Below are positions 1-11,373 of a stretch of 64,000 bases of DNA, piece by piece. The notes below the pieces were generated by a model. It searched no databases, had not been told where the DNA came from, and saw only the letters and a program-made list of their open reading frames with translations. The position numbers were made by a program, and so were the translations under genes. The stretch comes from Phanerochaete sordida (taxonomy: Eukaryota > Basidiomycota > Agaricomycetes > Polyporales > Phanerochaetaceae): positions 310,001 to 374,000 of the forward strand of contig BPQB01000007.1 of the NCBI GenBank assembly GCA_019973155.2, in the 5' to 3' direction. Each line of letters begins with the position of its first letter. Position 1 is the first letter of the stretch.

Positions 1-2987
1 CAAATTCCGCCGTCCCAGATTGGGTCGGGGATGAACGGCGCACCTGTAATGTCTCAGCAGGACGAGTTCGTCTTCTTCGACAAGACGAAGAAGACGCTGG
101 AGAGTGCGGGCACGTACGAAGATTTCCTCAAGCTTGTCCAGGCGTTCGCGAAGGATGTTATCGACACGCATGCCCTCATCCAGTTGTCCGAGCCATTACT
201 CGCGGAAGGTGATCTGTGGCAGCAATTCAAGGAGCTGCTCGGATGGGACGACAAGAAAGGGAACGTCGAGTGTGGTCCGCCGGGGAGCATACGAACGAGC
301 GCGCCTGACCCGCAAGCACCCACTTGCCCGGATGACGACGAGGGACCCAGCTACCGAGCTCTGCCACCTCATGTGCGTAACTTGACAGTCGTTATATGCG
401 TATACTAACATCGGCTTTCTACAGGAGACTAGACTTGCTTGCTCTGGTCGCGATCAGCTCGCCTGGGCGGTGCTAAACGACAAGTGGGTGTCGCATCCGA
501 CGTGGGCGTCAGAAGAGTCGGGCTTCCTCACACACAAGAAGAATTCCTTCGAGGAAACGCTGCACCGCAGTGAGGAAGAGCGACACGAGTATCAGACCCA
601 TATTGACGCCGTGACTCGCACTATCGCCGTACTCGACCCAATCAACACTCGCATCAACGAGATGAAGCCCGAGGAGCGCGCACAGTTCAGGCTTGGTCCA
701 GAACTGGGTGGCTGGTCGCCCGCCATATACCAGAAGATGCTGAAGAAAGTGTACGGGCGCGACCATTGGCCGGAGATCTACTTAGGCCTGCAGGAGAATC
801 CTGTCACTGCCGTCCCTATCGTTCTGACGAGACTCAAGCAGAAGAACGAGGAGTGGCGCCGCCAGCAACGGGAGTGGAACCGGACGTGGCGCGAGGTCGA
901 CGCTAAGAACTTTTACAAGGCGCTCGACCACCAGGGTATCACGTTCAAGGCCAATGACAAGAAGAACATCACGGCCAAGTTCTTCGTGCAAGACATCGAG
1001 TCCATCAAGGCCGCACAGATCAAGGAGCAGCAGGAGCAGCAGGACCCTCGACCGCTCGACTGCCAGCTCGAGTATGAGTTCCAAGACCGCGAGGTTCTGC
1101 AGGACACCCTGAAGCTCATATACTCCTTCCTGGACCACTCGACATCTCAGTATGGCCCGTCGGAGCGGAGAGCGGTGGAGAGCTTCCTCAAGTCGTTCCT
1201 ACCTACCCTCTTCTCTTCATCATCGCTTGAGTTCGATGCACCCGTAATACTCGCGCGACCGCCACCGAGCGGAGGTAGCCACGACCCAGAAGAGCCTGCG
1301 GAAGGGTCAAAGCTGCCCACGGAGATGAACGGTCGGCGTTCAGCCCCAGGCTCGCACTCATCAGGCGTGCCCGCTGGCGACTTGCGGAAGCGGCTCTTGA
1401 AGACTGTGCAAGAGGGCACGCCCAGCCGCATCGCGAAGCAGTCTCGCTCGTCTGGATCTGCATCTCCGGTCGGAGTGACCAGCCCTCGGACGCCCAAGGG
1501 TGCTCAGCTTCCCGATGAAGCCACCCAACAGCCAGATGCCCACTCTAAAGCCGAAGATATGTGGGTTCGGGAGATAGCGAGCTCCGCGCAGGGCGGCAGC
1601 GGCGAGGCGGGTGACGCGCCTGTGCACAAGCGGCCGTTCTTCACGAGCACGACGTATTACACCCTCTTGCGGCTGATCCAGGTAGGCCGTCGTGTGATCG
1701 GTCCCCAGCACGGAAGACTAATAGAGTGGCGGCTTCTAGCTCATGTACTCGCGCTTGCTAATTTGCAAGGAGATTGGCGCAGAGAGTGCCCGGGAAAAGC
1801 ACGCATCGCTGCTGGCCAACCCCGTCGCGGTCGAGCTGGGATTGGAGGAGCCCAACGGCCCGTCCGTGGTCCTTGCACAGGCCATCGAAGTTGTGGGCAC
1901 GACTGCCGACGGAGCTGGAGAAGAGCCCAACGTTCTATATGCGTACTTCCTGGACGCGTGCGAGAAAGTATTTGCGAATGAATTGGACCAGGCGACGTTC
2001 GAGGAGCACATGCGGTGGTTCTTCCGAACGAAGGTTTGTGTCCACCGTGTCATTGTATGGTGGACAAACTGACCGTGTGCCACAACTCCTATAGGCGTAC
2101 CATGTCTTCACGCTGGACAAGGTTGTAACGGCGATTATTAAACAGGTGAGAGTCGAACGACGTGAGCAGTCGTGAGCTCTATGCTCACCCTATTCTCGAC
2201 TCAGGCACAGACGATCCTGGGTGACAACAAATGTCAAGAGCTGTGGGACCTACTCGAAGGCAACCGCGCCAAAGAGAGCGTAACGCTCTACGACATTATC
2301 AGGTACAGGCGCGAAGCTGAACATCACGTCGGGTCAGACGATCACCTGTACCGGGTGGATTGCGTAAGTCTGCGCTCATGCCTGACAGCGGGCAGTTCGA
2401 TATTTACAGCTGGCGTCTTTATCTAGGATCGCGAGTCTCGGAGGCTGCGCATCCAGCTTCTGAGTAAGGACGACCCCAGCGTCAACGAGGACGACTCCAC
2501 TGAGGGACGCTGGCGGGAATACGTAGCGTCCTATGTCCTCCGACATCCGACGGAGTGGCTGCCTCGGCGAACATCAGCGAGGAAACCTCGACGCGGTCCA
2601 GTATATCTGAAACGGTGCGTGCGGGAGCTGCTGCTTCGGGTGGCCGCTGTGGACAGCGTGGTATGGCGCAGCGGGCGTGCGGCGTGCAAGCAGGGGGGCA
2701 CGCTGCGGACAGACAGGCCATTCCCTGCTATCCCGGGCGACCAATTGGATCGTGCTGACGGTCATTGTATTTTTAGGAATCTGATCGATACAGAGGGCGA
2801 GAACAGGCAGTCTGCGAATGAGGCCGGGCTGTGCGTGCGCGTGAGTTTAGGCACGTACAAGCTCTTCTACGCGGCCGGGCAGGAGGACTTTCTCTTCCAG
2901 CGGCGGGGCGCGAGCGAGCAGGCGACATTGACCGCGCGGGCGCTCGCGCGTGGCGAGGAGCGGCGGCGGAGCAGATGGCTCAAATAG
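1..2987 (+). CDS. SIN3: SIN3 transcriptional co-repressor, 3' part (5' end outside window)
   Basis: Scaffold of the Sin3-Rpd3 histone deacetylase complex in the nucleus. The frame is open at base 1. The first exon encodes a paired amphipathic helix (DEFVFFDKTKKTL... LIQLSEPLLAEGDLWQQFKELLG). An intron follows (donor near 376, exact TACTAAC near 399-406, acceptor near 422). Joining across it gives SYRALPPHETRLACSGRDQLAWAVLNDKWVSHPTW (written here as two parts: SYRALPPHETRLACSGRD and QLAWAVLNDKWVSHPTW), the signature of the HDAC-interacting domain, which runs to about 1130. A Ser/Pro-rich linker follows (about 1250-1600). The C-terminal Sin3 region starts with KRPFFTSTTYYTLLRLIQ and is split by several short introns up to the TAG at 2985-2987. 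Family identity is secure from the HDAC-interacting block; exon edges after about 1700 are approximate. The N-terminal PAH1 and PAH2 domains lie upstream of the window. Confidence 0.9.
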
Positions 2988-3383
2988 GAGATTCGGGACT
3001 AGGTTTATTAACCACCGTGTAATTTAAGTTTCTTGCTCGTTGGAACTCCGCTAGCTTAACGATGTATACAACCTATTTTTGGCAATGACTCTATTCTTAG
3101 TGCTTGAGATATCAGTGCATCCGTCGGGCGCCAAGGGGATTATGTCGCACGCTGTTATACCGTCAAAGTCGAAGGAACGACCACCGCTCCCCTCTCACCG
3201 CCTGTGGGCCTGCCATCCGTCCGGCAGACCGTCCCTCGTCCTCGCCGCCCAAGACGACGCCCAGGAAGCCCCCATCGCCGTCCGACATCGTGTCCAACGT
3301 GTCAACTGCATCCGGGGTCCCACACAAGACTCTCTTGGCACCACGGGCTGCCTTACCGCGGCACATCCGAGCAGTGCGGTGAT
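2988..3383. other. Intergenic, SIN3 3' flank and next gene's upstream region
   Basis: About 400 bases with no supported gene. The first part is AT-rich and probably holds the SIN3 3' UTR. The second part is pyrimidine-rich and leads into the next start codon. Short open frames here overlap in conflicting frames and resemble no family I know. Confidence 0.5.
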
Positions 3384-5422
3384 ATGGCCAAGCCAAAGTC
3401 TCCCTGCGCCTTAGCCTCCACCGCCACGAGCTCATCCTCGCATGCACGCGAATGTGCATCATCCTCGACCAGGCGACGAGCTCAGAATAGCCTGCCTCCG
3501 CGGCCGTCTTCGAACCTGATCGCGCTACTAGCCACCGTAGCTGCCTCCTCATCTTCCGCCGACGGCCGCCCTCTCTCCCCAGATCCAGGTCCTCCGGATT
3601 TTCTCTGTCCTTATCTCAGCTCGCGCTTTGCGTCCGATCGACCCTCCTCGTCTCGGCGTACGCTTGCTGAGCTCACCGAAGAAGAAGAGGCTGAGGAGTA
3701 CTACGCTTACGCAGTAACACCAACTCGCGTCAGGAGAGTGGGCGCGGCTGGGCCCATCGTCCCTGATAAATACGTGCAGGGTGACGACGGTCGTTGGCGG
3801 AAAGAGGACTCCTGGACACTCCTCGGTTCGACATATTGTAACGTGAGCAGCTCACGGTCTGAATACCGTCGACATAGCTGACGTCTGTTCAGTGTGCTAC
3901 AGACGAGAGTCAGAGCACAGCGAGCACAACTCGCATACCTGAAGTAGACGACCAGGCAGACCCTACCCTGGTGCCGTCGTCTTCTTCAGCTAGTGCACAA
4001 CCCACGTCCACGTCCACGTCCTCCGACGATATGACAGCCAAGCTACCCCAGGGCTGGAACAGGCCCGGGAAGAACGATGATGTGGCTCGATATATCCCAA
4101 TCCTTGCCGTTTTTCTTGCCCTCTTCATTTGCATCCTCATCTTTGGTTGCGTCGCATGGCGCCGCAAGCGGCGCGCCGCGGCGAGGGACCTAGAGAAGAA
4201 ACCCCACAAACAGCGCATCCTCGACGATGATTCAGAATCAGAGCTCGAGGACAAGCAGCGTGCTCGCGCGCAACAACGCAGACTATGGGCGAAAACGACA
4301 GCGCGGTGGAAACCCAATCTGAAGATCACGGCTAGGCGACGGCGCAAACGGACGAACACCACGTCGTCCGCGAGCGGCACCGTCTATCCTGCGTCATCTC
4401 GAAGGGCTAGCTTTGCGGATAGAGCTGGATCCTCAGAGACCCTGCACGAGGACATCCCCTCATCACCCAGCACCGCTCAGGTGGACACCGACTCCGTACA
4501 TCCCGCCCTATCCTCCCCTGACTTGCAGCTCCTCGATGGAGAAACTCCACCCCTAGGAGACGCACAAACTCTTCCTGATAGCCATTCACACGAAGAAGAG
4601 CCAGCCCTGCCTCCGGATTATCGCGACGGAACTTCCGGCCAGGGAGGCAATCCCGCAGAGCGCTTCCCTACCGCCAGTAGTGCCTTGCTGACCGCGCACG
4701 CGACACCCACATTTTCGAGCGACAATCACGTCTCGACCGCGCATATAGCCACCGACGACAAAAACCTTCTGGCGCGCATGGCTTCGCTGGTCAGCGCGCC
4801 GCCGGTCGACGATCCTCCCACTGTAGATGATCCTTCTCATGAGGCCAGGTTCGGGCCCGGTCCGTCAGTACCAGTCATCGAGGAATTGGAGGCAGCTCCC
4901 GTTGCGGAGTTGGAGACGATGGGGACCAGCAGTGAGAAAGGCCCCGCCGTAGTCTGGAGCAACAATCTTTCCCCGTCTTCGTCGTCTACTCTCCGGCCTT
5001 TACTTTCCGCCACGCTTCCCGTCCCGACATACTCACGAGAACCGTCCCCTCAGCCGCCACTATTCCCCCCTCCGCCTTCGAAGGCGCAGCTCGCTGCTCC
5101 AGCGTTCTATGAATACCCTTCGACTTTTGAGAGCGACGCTCTCGACGACTACCATCCTTCAGCGCCTCCGTTTGGGCCTAGCGCCCCGGAGGATGACAGC
5201 GATGCCAACCCGGATGCGGTGCCATGCGCGCCGCCTCTCATCGATGAGGAGGACGAGCTGCACCTCGGTCTCGGTCCATCTGCGCCGCCGCTGCCGCCAG
5301 AGGAAGGGGAGATCCCTGGCGCGGACTCTGGGCCCGCCACCGTATCTGTTCCTCGTCGCGCGCACCCTTCCTCTCGTCAGAGAGAACGGACCTTCTTGAG
5401 TCCACCGGACTATCTACCGTAG
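3384..5422 (+). CDS. Unnamed Ser/Pro-rich single-pass membrane protein
   Basis: Two exons, 3384-3842 and 3893-5422, joined in phase 0 across a 50 nt GTGAGC...TTCAG intron, give about 662 residues. One clear transmembrane helix lies near residues 220-242 (YIPILAVFLALFICILIFGC), followed at once by a basic stop-transfer patch (WRRKRRAAARDLEKK), so the C-terminus is probably cytosolic. The N-terminal part is Ser-rich, with a weaker hydrophobic stretch near residue 45 (LIALLATVAASSSS) that could be a signal sequence. The roughly 420-residue tail is acidic and rich in Pro and Ser, with repeated PSAPP/GPSAP-type motifs, and is probably disordered. I do not recognise the family. The start was chosen as the ATG nearest the Ser-rich region; an upstream in-frame Met at 3204 is possible. 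A receptor, sensor or adaptor role is only a guess from topology. Confidence 0.7.
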
Positions 5423-5731
5423 TGTATATTGATTTCGATGGGATAATTTGGTGCTCTACTTATCTGCGTACCCGCATATTTCAAGCTGTGCTGCTTTGCT
5501 CTGTAGCTATCGTGTCCACCAGTATATTTGGATGAATCCTGAAAGTACCCAACTGTACCATTAATACCCTATCAGAAGGCTAAAATATTGCTGAGACCCA
5601 GAGACACGGAGAGTTCTCCGATTTGGATCGCGAGAGTACGATATGAAAAGGGGAAGTGGGTCCGGAACATGTGTTGGTCTGCGAACGAGCTCAGGTACGA
5701 AAAACGCGAGAAATTTGGACGCTTACAAACC
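5423..5731. other. Convergent intergenic region (3' flanks)
   Basis: AT-richer spacer between a plus-strand gene and a minus-strand gene that end towards each other. It probably holds both 3' UTRs. No gene or RNA is supported. Confidence 0.5.
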
Positions 5732-7879
5732 TCATTTCTGCTGACTATCGCAAGGTGGCGGTCTCAAAGGCTTGATGAGGCCGACGTCGCACGGGTTTGG
5801 CCGTTCGTCCAGCATGTCTGAGAGCTGCGCCGGAGGCAGGATGTGGCGCTGAAGGCGCCAAGCGTATTCCGTTTTGCCCGGAATGCTGCATTGTCCAGGG
5901 GCGGGCGACGCCACAGGAGGATCGCTCGACGCGACCTGCCGTTCGAGGTGCGCGCCGGGGCGCAGCCCCGACCAGTCGGCCGCCAATGACGCGGTCTTGG
6001 TCTTCTTGGCGCCGCTCCTGTTGCCATGCGGGTCCTCCTTCGGGATCAGAGGTTGCGCAGATGTCGACTGGACCCTCCGGTGTCTCGAGATCAGGGCAGC
6101 GTGCGAAACGCGGGGCTGGTCCTCGTCATGTGGGGTGTGGCGGATGTGCAGTATTTCGCCGACGGGCTCTGTCTGCACACGAATGCGGATGTCCGCCGGA
6201 GGGAGGTCGACCTTCTCCGACGTGAGCTTCGGCGTAAGACCCTTCTTGACGACTTGTATGATTCTGACTTTCTTGCCGTGGGTGGGATGCAGAAGCCCCG
6301 GAGAACAAGAGAACAACAGAGGTCTTAAACGCTTTTCGCCGGCACGCGTCTTGCCATTGCCGTCCTCGATGCGATATTCAAAACGCCAGTGCAGCTTCAG
6401 AGGTGATTGCTGCGAGTTTGAGTACGTAGGGTTGGGCAGACTGGATCCGAAGCTCTCGACGCCGGAGACCGAGTAGACACCGTTCGCTTTGATGGCGAGA
6501 GAAGCTTGTCGAGAGATGTAGTCACGAGTATCGTCACCAACGAGGGTAAGCTTCCTGAGAACAGGCTGCGGGTCCAAGGTACCATGGTGAAATACGAAGG
6601 ACTGAGTTTCAGCAGGACAAAATTCAGCAGAGCCGTCTGTCAAGGCGTGTACTAAGTCTGTGTTGTCGGCAGAGGGAGGGGTGCTATAGCCGGAGAGCTC
6701 GAAGACAGGCCGGGCGAGACGGAAGCCCTCTTGATCAATCCATAGCTCGAGGCGGACGTTTTGCAACCAGGATAGCACGGGAGGGAGCCCGGGTACAGTC
6801 AGATTGAGTTCTCCAAAAGAGCCGACAGGAGGACTAATCAGAACTGAGCGCGTCGACCGAGAAGACCGATTGCTTCTCGTAGAGTGGGCAGAATGGCCAG
6901 AACGTCCGGAGTCTATAGAGCTTGTTGTGGCAGTCGAACGCGTACGGATCCGACGCCCGTCACGAGTGAGAACGGGACCGGACAAAGGGCTACTGGGCTG
7001 GCTGATTACCGGACGAAAAGTCGGCGTGCGTGAGTGTCCCAGCTCAGGCGACCTGAGAGCACTAGCCGGAAAGTCCAGTCGGCCCACGGATGTGGGGGTC
7101 GCGGAACCGGACTGCTGTCGGTGCCTGGACGCATACAGTTGGGCTTCCGTAATGATGCCTGCAGATACGGAAGGGGACGCTGCGGACCCTGCTGCGAAGA
7201 CTATGGTGGACAAAGATGCACCGATGGAGGGGGAGCGGCGATAGCTATGGGTTTCTGGTAGGTTCAGAGTGTCCGAGGAGTGGGAAGGAGTGGTCCATGT
7301 GGAAGTACTGGAGGAGGAACGAGGAGAACCCGGCGGAGAGCAAGTGTCGGAGACCTTCTTCTTCGGCGAGAAGTACGCCGACAGGGCAAAGCGGCTCGCA
7401 CCCGTGCTTTGGTGGTGTTCGTAGTGTCCGCGTTCCGCCAGCGGCGACAGGTACTGAGAGCTATTCGTAGGTGTAATGTAGCTGAGCTCTCGACCAGTGG
7501 ATACGCTGAATCTCTGACTGCAGAGCGTAAGATCCTCCGCCCCACGAGCATCCAGGACCTGGTGGCGTTGTCCGAAGGTGCCCATCGTTCCCGTACTGAG
7601 ACTCGAGATAGGAACTCTTTGGCGGGCCGGACTAAGCCCAAATGCATCAGTGGATGTATCAGAGTCCCCGGAGTCGAGAAAAATTGGAATCTCCCCCGAA
7701 CTCTCCAAAGTCGCCAGGAAGTCGCTGCCGAACGATGGCGAAGGGCTTGGTGGCGAGACCGATTCCAGAGCTTTGAGTACGTCCCAGTTCTGGGGCTTCC
7801 TCGACATCGGCTCATAGGCGTCGTTAGGCACATCCATAGCTGCTTGCAGAAGGGACGACGGCAAGAGGTGTGCTGACAC
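5732..7879 (-). CDS. Unnamed Ser-rich conserved fungal-type protein
   Basis: One long exon of up to 715 codons. The first Met is at 7879, and a second in-frame Met at 7837 (MDVPNDAYEPMSRKPQNWDVL) may be the real start. Residues 1 to about 350 are low-complexity, rich in Ser, Thr, Pro and Arg, with runs such as SGRSGHSAHSTRSNRSSRST, and are probably disordered and phosphorylated. From LNLTVPGLPPVLSWLQNVRLE to about residue 540 the sequence looks like a folded beta-rich domain (WIDQEGFRLARPVFELSGYS, LHWRFEYRIEDGNGK, KKVRIIQVVKKGLTPKLTSEKV). The tail is basic and then Pro-rich. I cannot name the family. The position of the folded core after a long Ser-rich leader recalls regulatory proteins, but no DNA-binding motif is visible. 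It shares a 236 bp divergent promoter with ALG9. Confidence 0.7.
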   Translation of the reverse strand: MSAHLLPSSLLQAAMDVPNDAYEPMSRKPQNWDVLKALESVSPPSPSPSFGSDFLATLESSGEIPIFLDSGDSDTSTDAFGLSPARQRVPISSLSTGTMGTFGQRHQVLDARGAEDLTLCSQRFSVSTGRELSYITPTNSSQYLSPLAERGHYEHHQSTGASRFALSAYFSPKKKVSDTCSPPGSPRSSSSTSTWTTPSHSSDTLNLPETHSYRRSPSIGASLSTIVFAAGSAASPSVSAGIITEAQLYASRHRQQSGSATPTSVGRLDFPASALRSPELGHSRTPTFRPVISQPSSPLSGPVLTRDGRRIRTRSTATTSSIDSGRSGHSAHSTRSNRSSRSTRSVLISPPVGSFGELNLTVPGLPPVLSWLQNVRLELWIDQEGFRLARPVFELSGYSTPPSADNTDLVHALTDGSAEFCPAETQSFVFHHGTLDPQPVLRKLTLVGDDTRDYISRQASLAIKANGVYSVSGVESFGSSLPNPTYSNSQQSPLKLHWRFEYRIEDGNGKTRAGEKRLRPLLFSCSPGLLHPTHGKKVRIIQVVKKGLTPKLTSEKVDLPPADIRIRVQTEPVGEILHIRHTPHDEDQPRVSHAALISRHRRVQSTSAQPLIPKEDPHGNRSGAKKTKTASLAADWSGLRPGAHLERQVASSDPPVASPAPGQCSIPGKTEYAWRLQRHILPPAQLSDMLDERPNPCDVGLIKPLRPPPCDSQQK

Positions 7880-8115
7880 TCGGGCGGGTCGCGGTAGGGT
7901 GAGCGTCGCGCTGCGAGCTGGTGACGCGTGACAGGCGCGTATGGGAATACGCGCGTCATTAGGCGCCCGAGGCCGATGTCGGCGATGTTTCCGAGGCGTG
8001 TCCAGCGCACGAGTCCCTGCCTCTTCCCCCTGTCCCCTCCAGCTTGCAGGCCACCCTCACGATCCCCTTCCATGCGCTAGAGCTGCTAGTTACACACAGC
8101 TAGTTGAAGTAAACC
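7880..8115. promoter_or_regulatory. Divergent promoter, Ser-rich protein (-) / ALG9 (+)
   Basis: The 236 bp between two divergently transcribed starts must carry both 5' regions. It is pyrimidine-rich on the plus strand towards ALG9 (cctcttccccctgtcccctcc near 8020). No clear TATA box is seen. Confidence 0.5.
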
Positions 8116-10561
8116 ATGGCGACGAATCTCGTCGGCGCCCCTGGCATCGAGACCATCCGCTTCAGGCGGCCGGTGAGCCAGCAGGCACAGGGCAGCGATG
8201 CTCCCGAAGTCAAGAAATTCAAGGCCAGCCGGCACACTGGTATACTTCAGGACCAGCTGCGCAGGCACGTCCCCATGCGAATATCTTACCTGATGTCGTT
8301 CACGAGCGTATGGTGTAGATCTCAGAAGGCTCCGTGGACTCCGAGCATGTCTGTAGCTTTCAGAGCGTATCTCCTTGTACGAGTACTGGCTGCGATGTAC
8401 GTCAACCTCAACGATTGCGACGAAGGCAAGTTGCTTCCACAGGCTACCCAATTCTTTGCGCTAAGCCTCGTTCTAGTCTTCAATTTCTGGGAACCTTTGC
8501 ACTACTTGGATCGTGGCCACGGATTCCAGACTTGGGAGACATCTCCTGTATATGCTATCCGTAGCTGGGCGTACATCTTCCTGCACTTCATCCCGGCAAG
8601 GATACCTTTCTATCTCTATGGCCCCGAGAAAGTGAGTTCTGCCATGTATTGCATTGTACGCATGCTCAATCCCGGGTCAGCGTCCCGCTTTCTTCGCGGT
8701 CCGACTTGTGTTGGCTCTCGTATCTGCGTTCTGTGAAGCCTTCTTATACAGGAGGATCGCGGACTACGTCAATTACAGGGTTGCCCGCTACTTCTTCTTC
8801 GTTACGCTCTTCTCGGCTGGAATCTGGAATGCCTCAGTTTGTGAGCTATCGCTATCATTACCATATAGCGTGTACTTACTCCCTTGCAGCATTCCTGCCT
8901 TCGTCGTTCGCAATGTACGCCAACGCTGTCGGGTTCGGCTTCTTCCTCGACCACGCCAGCAACAAGAACTTCCGCCGCACCATGTTTGCTACCCTTGCCT
9001 TTGCGACGGGAGCTATCTTCGGCTGGCCCTTCTCTGCCGCAGTCGCTATTCCTTTCGTCTTCGAGGAGCTATACCTCTACGGCACGGACAAGGTCGCGCC
9101 CAAGGAGCGCCTCTTCTGGAGGATTAATCGCTGGAAGCGTATGGCTATCTGTGCTGCTGTGGCCGCTCTTCTCTTCGTAAGCGTTCTCCTCCAGAGCTGG
9201 GTATCTCGACTTACTTGGATGCTTCCCAGGTCCCGGTCGTTGCGCTAGACACGCTTTTCTATGGCAAACTCGCAATCGTGCCGTGGAACATCGTGAAATA
9301 CAACGTCTTCCCCGAGGGCGAGCGTGGTCCCGAGCTCTATGGAACGGAGTCCGTGTACTTCTACCTCCACAACCTGCTACTTAACATGAACGTCATGGTG
9401 CCGTTCGCCCTCGCCTCACTTCCTGCGCTCGCCATCACCTACCGTGTGGAATACAAGCGCCTCGGTGACCGCGCTGGTCCTGAGAGCAGCTCGCACTACA
9501 CCGAGCTGGCCGTGAGGCTTGCGCCGATGTACCTCTGGTTCGCCATCATGTTCACGCAGCCGCACAAGGAGGAGCGCTTCCTGTACCCGGTCTACCCTCT
9601 GATCTACTTCAACGCCGCTGTGACTCTTTACCTTGTCCGCGGGTGGATGGAGGTCGCTTACGTCAAGATAACGAAGTCGCCTTACAGAGTACGTCGTTTG
9701 TCTACGCTGCCGTATTTGGCTTCTTACTGACCTTTTCTTTCAGGCGTCCGTCGCGATTATTTTCAGCAGGTTCACGCTTTCAGTCGTCACGGCATCTATG
9801 ATCATCTCCCTGTCGCGCGTCCTTGCCCAGTGGAAATATTACCACGCGCCACAGAAGGCCGTGTACCACTTCGACCAGTACGAGATCCCGAACATCCTGA
9901 ACAGGACCGGCTACGTCCGCCTGCCCCCTCCGCCAGCAGACGGCCGGTATCGCATACCCGAGAAGGAGGAGGACGAACCGCGCGTAGACTACGACCTCAT
10001 CTATCCGTTCAACCTGACGCTCTGCTTGGGGAAAGAATGGCACCGTTTCCCGGGCCACTACCTCGTGCCTGACGGCGTCCGCGTCGAGTGGATCAAGAGC
10101 GAGTTTGATGGAATGCTCCCGGGACACTTCAAGCCGACGCCACGCTGGGGCGGATTGGCGGCGAGGCTCGAGGGCACGCACAGTATCCCCCACGGCCTCA
10201 ACGACCTGAACAAGGAGGAGACATCGTTCTACGTAAGCGTACCGCGGTGTTCTCGGATAACCCAAGCTGACTATTGTCCCAGGTTGACGTGTCTACATGC
10301 GACTACCTCATGGACTCGGACTTCCCTCTCCATCCGGTATCGACTGCCCTGGAGCCTCGGTACGCCATCGACAGCGACACCTGGGAACGTGTGTACTGCA
10401 CATCATTCCTGGATGCACGCCACTCGTCGCTGCTCACGCGTGCGCTCTGGATGCCGGGTCAACGGTGGGCGGCGATGAACGAATACGGCGACTACTGCCT
10501 GCTCAGGCACAGGGCCAACATGGAACGGAAGGAAAAGGCGTTGACTGTGCACAAAAGCTGA
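8116..10561 (+). CDS. ALG9: Alpha-1,2-mannosyltransferase ALG9 (GT22)
   Basis: Multipass ER glycosyltransferase that adds alpha-1,2-mannoses from dolichol-phosphate mannose to the lipid-linked oligosaccharide for N-glycosylation. The diagnostic block is NLNDCDE-VFNFWEPLHYLDRGHGFQTWE followed by TSPVYAIRSWAYIFLH, which contains the acidic first-lumenal-loop residues of GT22. Later blocks agree: ANAVGFGFFLDHASNKN, FGWPFSAAVAIPFVFEEL, LDTLFYGKLAIVPWNIVKYN and FTQPHKEERFLYPVYPLIYF. Many hydrophobic helices are spread over roughly 690 residues. There are about seven short introns. Two, 8265-8318 (54 nt) and 8426-8476 (51 nt), appear to use GC instead of GT donors. The second must be spliced to restore DCDE-VFNFWEP. 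Both are multiples of three without stops, so gene finders may read through them. The stop TGA is at 10559-10561. Confidence 0.93.
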
Positions 10562-11373
10562 TTCTTCAGCTAGACTCTTACCATAATACTGCGAAACGAC
10601 TAATGACACGACGAGTAAATGACCATTGGTGCTGCACCCTGGAAGCGAATACTAGGAAGCCGAGTCCGCGGGAATGAAATTGGCCGGCAGGCCGTACGTT
10701 TGGACGCCGCTTTCTCGCACGGTGTGTGCCTATCGCGAATGGTGCGTGTTGTCTTCCATGGCACGCGACGCGCTGTCTCCGCAGTCCTCCTGCCAGATTA
10801 ACCGCGCCCGCGTTGATCTTTGGACCTCGCTCTGTGCGGACCGTCGAGAATGGGCGGGCGTGTCGCCCTGCCAACGGCCGCGAGGCGTCGAGGGGACGGT
10901 GGGGGATGTGGACTGCCGCGGCGGGGAGGGCGGAGGGGGAGCAGGCGGGGGAGGCTCGGCGGGGAGGACGTGCAGTGGTCTTGCGGGGAAGGCGGAGGCT
11001 CCACCGCGTGGGCCGCCGGCCGCGCAAGGCAGGCAGTCTCCTTCTCGGGCGCACTGGTGCCCAAATCGGGCAGCGTGGCTTGACGGGTGCCGCGCGTTCT
11101 GGCTGGGGCGGCGAGCATCCGAGGCAGTCGCCGCCGCCGTTTGGGATGCTTTTATAATGCGTGCCCCCGAACGGTGCTCGAAACCGCGGGTCCAGCCGTG
11201 GTTCTTCTTCTGCTCGCTCGCTGTGCGACGAACCCTCGTCGTTCGTCTTTCCTCAACCACCACCTCCCCTGCCCCCGTCCTCCAGCTCGTCCGCCGTCGG
11301 CGACGACGACCACGCACCCTTTCTCTCTCCTTCCTCTTTTTCTCCAGATCCCGACGCGTGCAAGGACGTTCAA
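10562..11373. other. Long intergenic region upstream of the DUF6533 gene
   Basis: About 810 bases with no supported gene. The middle (10850-11110) is very G-rich on the plus strand, and 11220-11350 is pyrimidine-rich and leads into the start codon at 11374, as in many fungal promoters. Several long open frames here lie in GC-rich sequence on both strands with no family resemblance, so I take them as chance. Confidence 0.5.
10923..10951 (+). promoter_or_regulatory. Candidate G-quadruplex motif
   Basis: Four G-runs of 4, 3, 5 and 5 are separated by loops of 1, 4 and 7 bases, which fits the G3+N1-7 rule. It lies about 420 bp upstream of the DUF6533 start in a G-rich tract. Formation in vivo is not shown. 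Confidence 0.4.
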
